Assembly: GCA_038040245.1 (NCBI GenBank)
Contig: JBBPIU010000068.1
Coordinates: 1-16,806, forward strand
Direction of reading: 5' to 3'
Length of the DNA: 16,806 nucleotides
Source: RBG-16-66-20 sp038040245
Lineage (GTDB): Bacteria > Pseudomonadota > Gammaproteobacteria > Burkholderiales > SG8-39
Positions 14,239 to 16,806 of this stretch are shown piece by piece; positions within the stretch are counted from its first letter, which is position 1; each line of letters opens with the position of its first letter. Below the pieces are notes generated by a model, which saw only the letters and a program-made list of their open reading frames with translations, had not been told where the DNA came from and made no database searches. Made by a program: the position numbers and the translations under genes.

Positions 14239-15333
14239 TTAAACGTTGAAGCGGAAGTAGATCACGTCGCCGTCGCGCACGACGTAGTCCTTGCCCTCCA
14301 GGCGCATCCTGCCCTTGTCCTTGGCGCCCTGCTCGCCGCCGCAGGCGACGTAGTCCTCGCAGGCGATCACTTCGGCGCGGATGAAACCGCGCTCGAAATC
14401 GGTGTGGATGGTGCCGGCGGCCTGCGCCGCGTTTTGGCCGACGTGCAGCTGCCAGGCGTGCACTTCCTTGGGCCCGGCGGTGAAGAAGGTCTCCAGGCCG
14501 AGAAGCGAATAGCCGGCGCGGATCACCCGCGCGAGGCCCGGCTCCGCCATTCCCATGTCGCTGAGGAACACCTTCTTGTCCTCCTCGGACATGTCGGCGA
14601 TCTGCGCTTCGATCGCGGCGCAGATGGCGACCGACTGCGCGCCCTCGTCCTTGGCGCGCTTTTCGATCGCGGCCAGCAGCGGGTTGTCCTTGAAACCGTG
14701 CTCCGCCACGTTGGCGACGTAGAGCGTGGGTTTCATGGTGAGCAGGAACATCGGATCCAGCACCAGCCGCTCTTCCCTGGCCCAATCCACCGAACGCGCG
14801 GGCTTGCCGGCATCGAGCGCATCGCGCGCCTTCTCCAGCACCGCCACCAGGCGCTGCGCCTCCTTGTCGCCCGCGACCTTCGCCGCCTTGACGAACTTGG
14901 AGAGCTGCTTTTCCACGCTCTGAAGGTCGGCGAGCGCGAGCTCGGTGTGGATGGTCTCGATATCGGACGAGGGATCGACCTTGCCCGCGACGTGCACCAC
15001 GTTGGCATCGTCGAAGGCCCGGACCACGTGCACGATCGCGTCCACTTCGCGGATGTACGCGAGGAACTTGTTGCCCAGGCCCTCGCCCTTCGATGCGCCC
15101 GCGACCAGCCCGGCGATGTCCACGAACTCGACGGCGGCCGGAACCACCTTCTGCGGTACATTGATTTCTGCCAGACTCGACAGGCGCGGGTCCGGCACTT
15201 CGACGATGCCCACGTTCGGCTCGATGGTGCAGAACGGATAGTTCTCCGCCGCGATGCCGGATTTCGTCAGGGCATTGAACAGCGTGGACTTGCCCACGTT
15301 CGGCAGGCCCACGATCCCGCAGCGCAGGCTCAT
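14239..15333 (-). CDS. ychF: Redox-regulated ATPase YchF (Obg-family translation-associated factor)
   Basis: YchF (human OLA1 homologue) is a ribosome-associated P-loop protein that prefers ATP to GTP. The 364-residue length is normal. G1 is GLPNVGKS (9-16). The nucleotide-specificity loop reads NVAE in YVANVAEHGF, in place of the NKxD of true GTPases, as is characteristic of YchF. A G3-type DIAGLVAGAS motif and the C-terminal TGS domain (TIHTDFERGFIRAEVI to the end) are present. The ATG at 15333 overlaps the pth stop by 4 nt. The rplY-pth-ychF order is a common housekeeping arrangement in betaproteobacteria. Confidence 0.97.
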   Translation of the reverse strand: MSLRCGIVGLPNVGKSTLFNALTKSGIAAENYPFCTIEPNVGIVEVPDPRLSSLAEINVPQKVVPAAVEFVDIAGLVAGASKGEGLGNKFLAYIREVDAIVHVVRAFDDANVVHVAGKVDPSSDIETIHTELALADLQSVEKQLSKFVKAAKVAGDKEAQRLVAVLEKARDALDAGKPARSVDWAREERLVLDPMFLLTMKPTLYVANVAEHGFKDNPLLAAIEKRAKDEGAQSVAICAAIEAQIADMSEEDKKVFLSDMGMAEPGLARVIRAGYSLLGLETFFTAGPKEVHAWQLHVGQNAAQAAGTIHTDFERGFIRAEVIACEDYVACGGEQGAKDKGRMRLEGKDYVVRDGDVIYFRFNV

Positions 15334-16052
15334 TTCTTGCGTTTCGAGAACAGGGAACCGAACAAACCCTTGGACACGGGTTTTCCCGGCTGCGTTTCCA
15401 TTTTCGGTTCAGGTCCGGGTTCGGGTTCGGGTTCGGGTTTCTTTTCCACCGGCTTTTCTTTCTCAACCGCCTTTGCCTTTTCCACCGTATGCAGCTTCTG
15501 CATTGCCCCTTGCAGATCGCCCAACAGGCATAGCGGCAGGGCTTCGATGCCGCGGGCAATCGCGGCATCGATCAGCTCGCGCTCCTCCGACAGGGGTTTT
15601 TGCAGGACATAGTTGACGACCGCATCCTTGTCCCCCGGATGGCCGATGCCCAGACGCAGGCGCCAGTAGTCGTGCGAGCCGAGCCGCTGCGAGATGTCCT
15701 TCAGGCCGTTGTGGCCGGCGATGCCGCCGCCCTGCTTCATCTTCGCCACGCCGGGCGCAAAGTCGAGCTCGTCGTGCACCACCAGGATCTCGGCCGCTGG
15801 AATCTTGAAAAACCCGGCCAGCATCTGCACCGCACGGCCGCTCGCGTTCATGAAGCTCTGCGGCAGCACCAGCCAGGCGCCGTTCGAACCCAGCCGGCCG
15901 ACCAGCGCCTGGTACTTGCCGTCCTTGCGCAGCGCCACCCCCGATTGCACGGCGAAACGCTCCACCAGCCAGAAGCCAGCGTTGTGGCGGGTGCGTTCGT
16001 AGCCCTTGCCCGGATTTCCCAGACCGACCACGAGGCGGATGGCGCCGGGCAA
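15330..16052 (-). CDS. pth: Peptidyl-tRNA hydrolase with C-terminal charged/proline-rich extension
   Basis: Pth frees tRNA from peptidyl-tRNAs that drop off the ribosome. Key residues are visible: Asn13 (GLGNPG), catalytic His23 (TRHNAGF), Asn69 (PQSFMNASG), Asp94 (VHDELD) and Asn115 (GGGIAGHNGLKDI). The conserved domain ends near residue 190, whereas the protein has 240. The last 50 residues are a Lys/Glu/Pro tail with a PEPEPEPGPEP run, ending in GLFGSLFSKRKK. Start: TTG at 16052. It is the only possible start that keeps the first beta-strand (IRLVVGLGNPG), because the rplY stop TAA lies in the same frame two codons upstream. The gap to rplY is 3 bp with a weak ribosome binding site, so translational coupling or reinitiation is likely. 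Confidence 0.96.
   Translation of the reverse strand: MPGAIRLVVGLGNPGKGYERTRHNAGFWLVERFAVQSGVALRKDGKYQALVGRLGSNGAWLVLPQSFMNASGRAVQMLAGFFKIPAAEILVVHDELDFAPGVAKMKQGGGIAGHNGLKDISQRLGSHDYWRLRLGIGHPGDKDAVVNYVLQKPLSEERELIDAAIARGIEALPLCLLGDLQGAMQKLHTVEKAKAVEKEKPVEKKPEPEPEPGPEPKMETQPGKPVSKGLFGSLFSKRKK
15406..15441. repeat. Hexanucleotide tandem repeat in pth encoding Pro-Glu units
   Basis: There are six 6-bp units of the form ggttcg on the plus strand, the central three identical (15418-15435) and the outer ones differing by one or two bases. Read on the minus strand they give the alternating Pro/Glu run in the Pth tail. The 6-bp unit keeps the frame, so copy-number changes by slippage would alter tail length only. 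Confidence 0.8.
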
Positions 16053-16055
16053 GGC

Positions 16056-16805
16056 TTACTTCTTCTCTTTCTTCTCGGCCTTGTCGCCCGGCTTCGTTGC
16101 TGCCTTGTCGCCAGGCTTTGCGCCCGCCTTGTCGCCGCCGGCCGCCGCATCCGCCGCCTTGTCGGGCGCGGCCTGCTCGGTAGTCGGCACATCGGCTGCT
16201 GGTACGGCTTCGGCCGTGGTGGTTTCCTCTTCGGTGACCAGCGCCGGCTGGATGACGGTCGCCACCACCGGGTTCTCGCCCCGGTAGAGCACGGCCTCGA
16301 CGCCCTTGGGCAGCTTGAGTTCCTTGACGTGCACCGAGTGGCCGATGGTGAGATGGCCCATGTCGACTTCGATGAATCCCGGCAGATCGTCCGGCAGACA
16401 GGTGACGTCGAGTTCGTTCAGGACGTGGTTCGCGATCCCGCCCTGCTCCTTCACGCCCGGCGAGACCTCGGCGTTGACGAAGTGCAGCGGCACCTTCATG
16501 TGGATCTTCCTGTCCTTGGAGATGCGCTGGAAGTCGATGTGCTGCACATGCCCCTTCCAGGGATGCATGTTGAACGCGCGCAGCAGCACGTCTTGCGCGG
16601 CGCCATCGAGCTTGAGCGTCAGGATCGAGGCGTGGAAGGCCTCGTTGGTGAGATGCTGGTAGAGCTCCTTGTGGTTCAGTTCGATCGTCACCGCATCCTT
16701 GTCGCCACCATAGACGATGCCCGGGACGTTGCCCGTGCGGCGTAGACGGCGGCTCGCACCCGTCCCTTGCGCCTCGCGCTTGCGCGCATTGATTTCGATT
16801 TTCAT
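16056..16805 (-). CDS. rplY: Ribosomal protein L25, CTC (general stress) type, with low-complexity C-terminal tail
   Basis: This protein binds 5S rRNA in the large subunit. The N-terminal L25 domain (about 1-95) includes RKREAQGTGASRRLRRTGNVPGIVYGG and MHPWKGHVQHIDFQRI. The CTC/TL5-type beta domain (about 100-190) includes GVKEQGGIANHVLNELDVTC and GHSVHVKELKLPKGVEAVL. Residues 195-249 form an Ala/Lys/Asp/Pro tail with repeated KPGDKA units ending EKKEKK, longer than in most family members I know. The frame begins with ATG one base from the right edge. MKIEINARKR is a normal family start, so the gene is probably complete, but its ribosome binding site and promoter are outside. The stop TAA is followed after 3 bp by pth in the same frame. 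Confidence 0.96.
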   Translation of the reverse strand: MKIEINARKREAQGTGASRRLRRTGNVPGIVYGGDKDAVTIELNHKELYQHLTNEAFHASILTLKLDGAAQDVLLRAFNMHPWKGHVQHIDFQRISKDRKIHMKVPLHFVNAEVSPGVKEQGGIANHVLNELDVTCLPDDLPGFIEVDMGHLTIGHSVHVKELKLPKGVEAVLYRGENPVVATVIQPALVTEEETTTAEAVPAADVPTTEQAAPDKAADAAAGGDKAGAKPGDKAATKPGDKAEKKEKK

Positions 16806-16806
16806 C

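Overview
The window is GC-rich, gene-dense bacterial chromosome with almost no non-coding DNA and many start/stop overlaps (ATGA, GTGA). The block rplY(CTC-type L25)-pth-ychF at the right end, the long low-complexity Ala/Lys/Pro tails and the branched-chain-type transporter beside aldehyde dehydrogenases all suggest a betaproteobacterium (Burkholderiales-like). This placement is inference from gene content and order; there is no rRNA or marker search behind it. I see no tRNA, rRNA, CRISPR array, insertion sequence or phage gene.

Layout, left to right. (1) 17-1012, minus: pstS, the periplasmic phosphate-binding protein, with a recognisable Pho box (1058-1075) and -10 upstream. (2) 1084-7099, minus: a liv-type (HAAT) ABC importer operon, transcribed livK-like, livH, livM, livG, livF, and then a benzaldehyde dehydrogenase-type ALDH. 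The livF frame has no stop codon and runs straight into the ALDH, yet a near-perfect Shine-Dalgarno sits inside the junction. A strong sigma-70-type promoter with an upstream palindrome precedes livK, and a nested terminator-like hairpin separates livK from livH. (3) 7269-9745, plus, divergent from the transporter: gabD (succinate-semialdehyde dehydrogenase), translationally coupled to a membrane fatty-acid desaturase. (4) 9717-13583, minus: a four-gene operon for exported or membrane-anchored proteins: an anchored helical/ankyrin protein, an exported amidohydrolase, a small His/Met-rich periplasmic protein and a diheme MauG/CcpA-type cytochrome c peroxidase. (5) 13684-14223, plus: a stand-alone cyclic-nucleotide-binding domain protein. 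(6) 14239-16805, minus: ychF, pth and rplY, a translation housekeeping operon.

How the genes may work together. The livKHMGF proteins should import a small organic acid, amino acid or aromatic compound. The co-transcribed benzaldehyde-type dehydrogenase points to an aromatic or aldehyde-yielding substrate, and the ATPase-ALDH fusion, if real, would put an oxidising enzyme at the mouth of the importer. The MauG-like enzyme is coupled by a 4-nt overlap to a small Trp-containing, metal-ligand-rich partner. This layout resembles MauG/MADH and MbnH/MbnP, where a diheme enzyme oxidises residues of a partner protein, and it is the best candidate here for an undescribed system.

No stretch longer than 300 bases lacks a gene. 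The main intergenic gaps (1013-1083, 5820-5914, 7100-7268, 13584-13683) are described as regulatory features.
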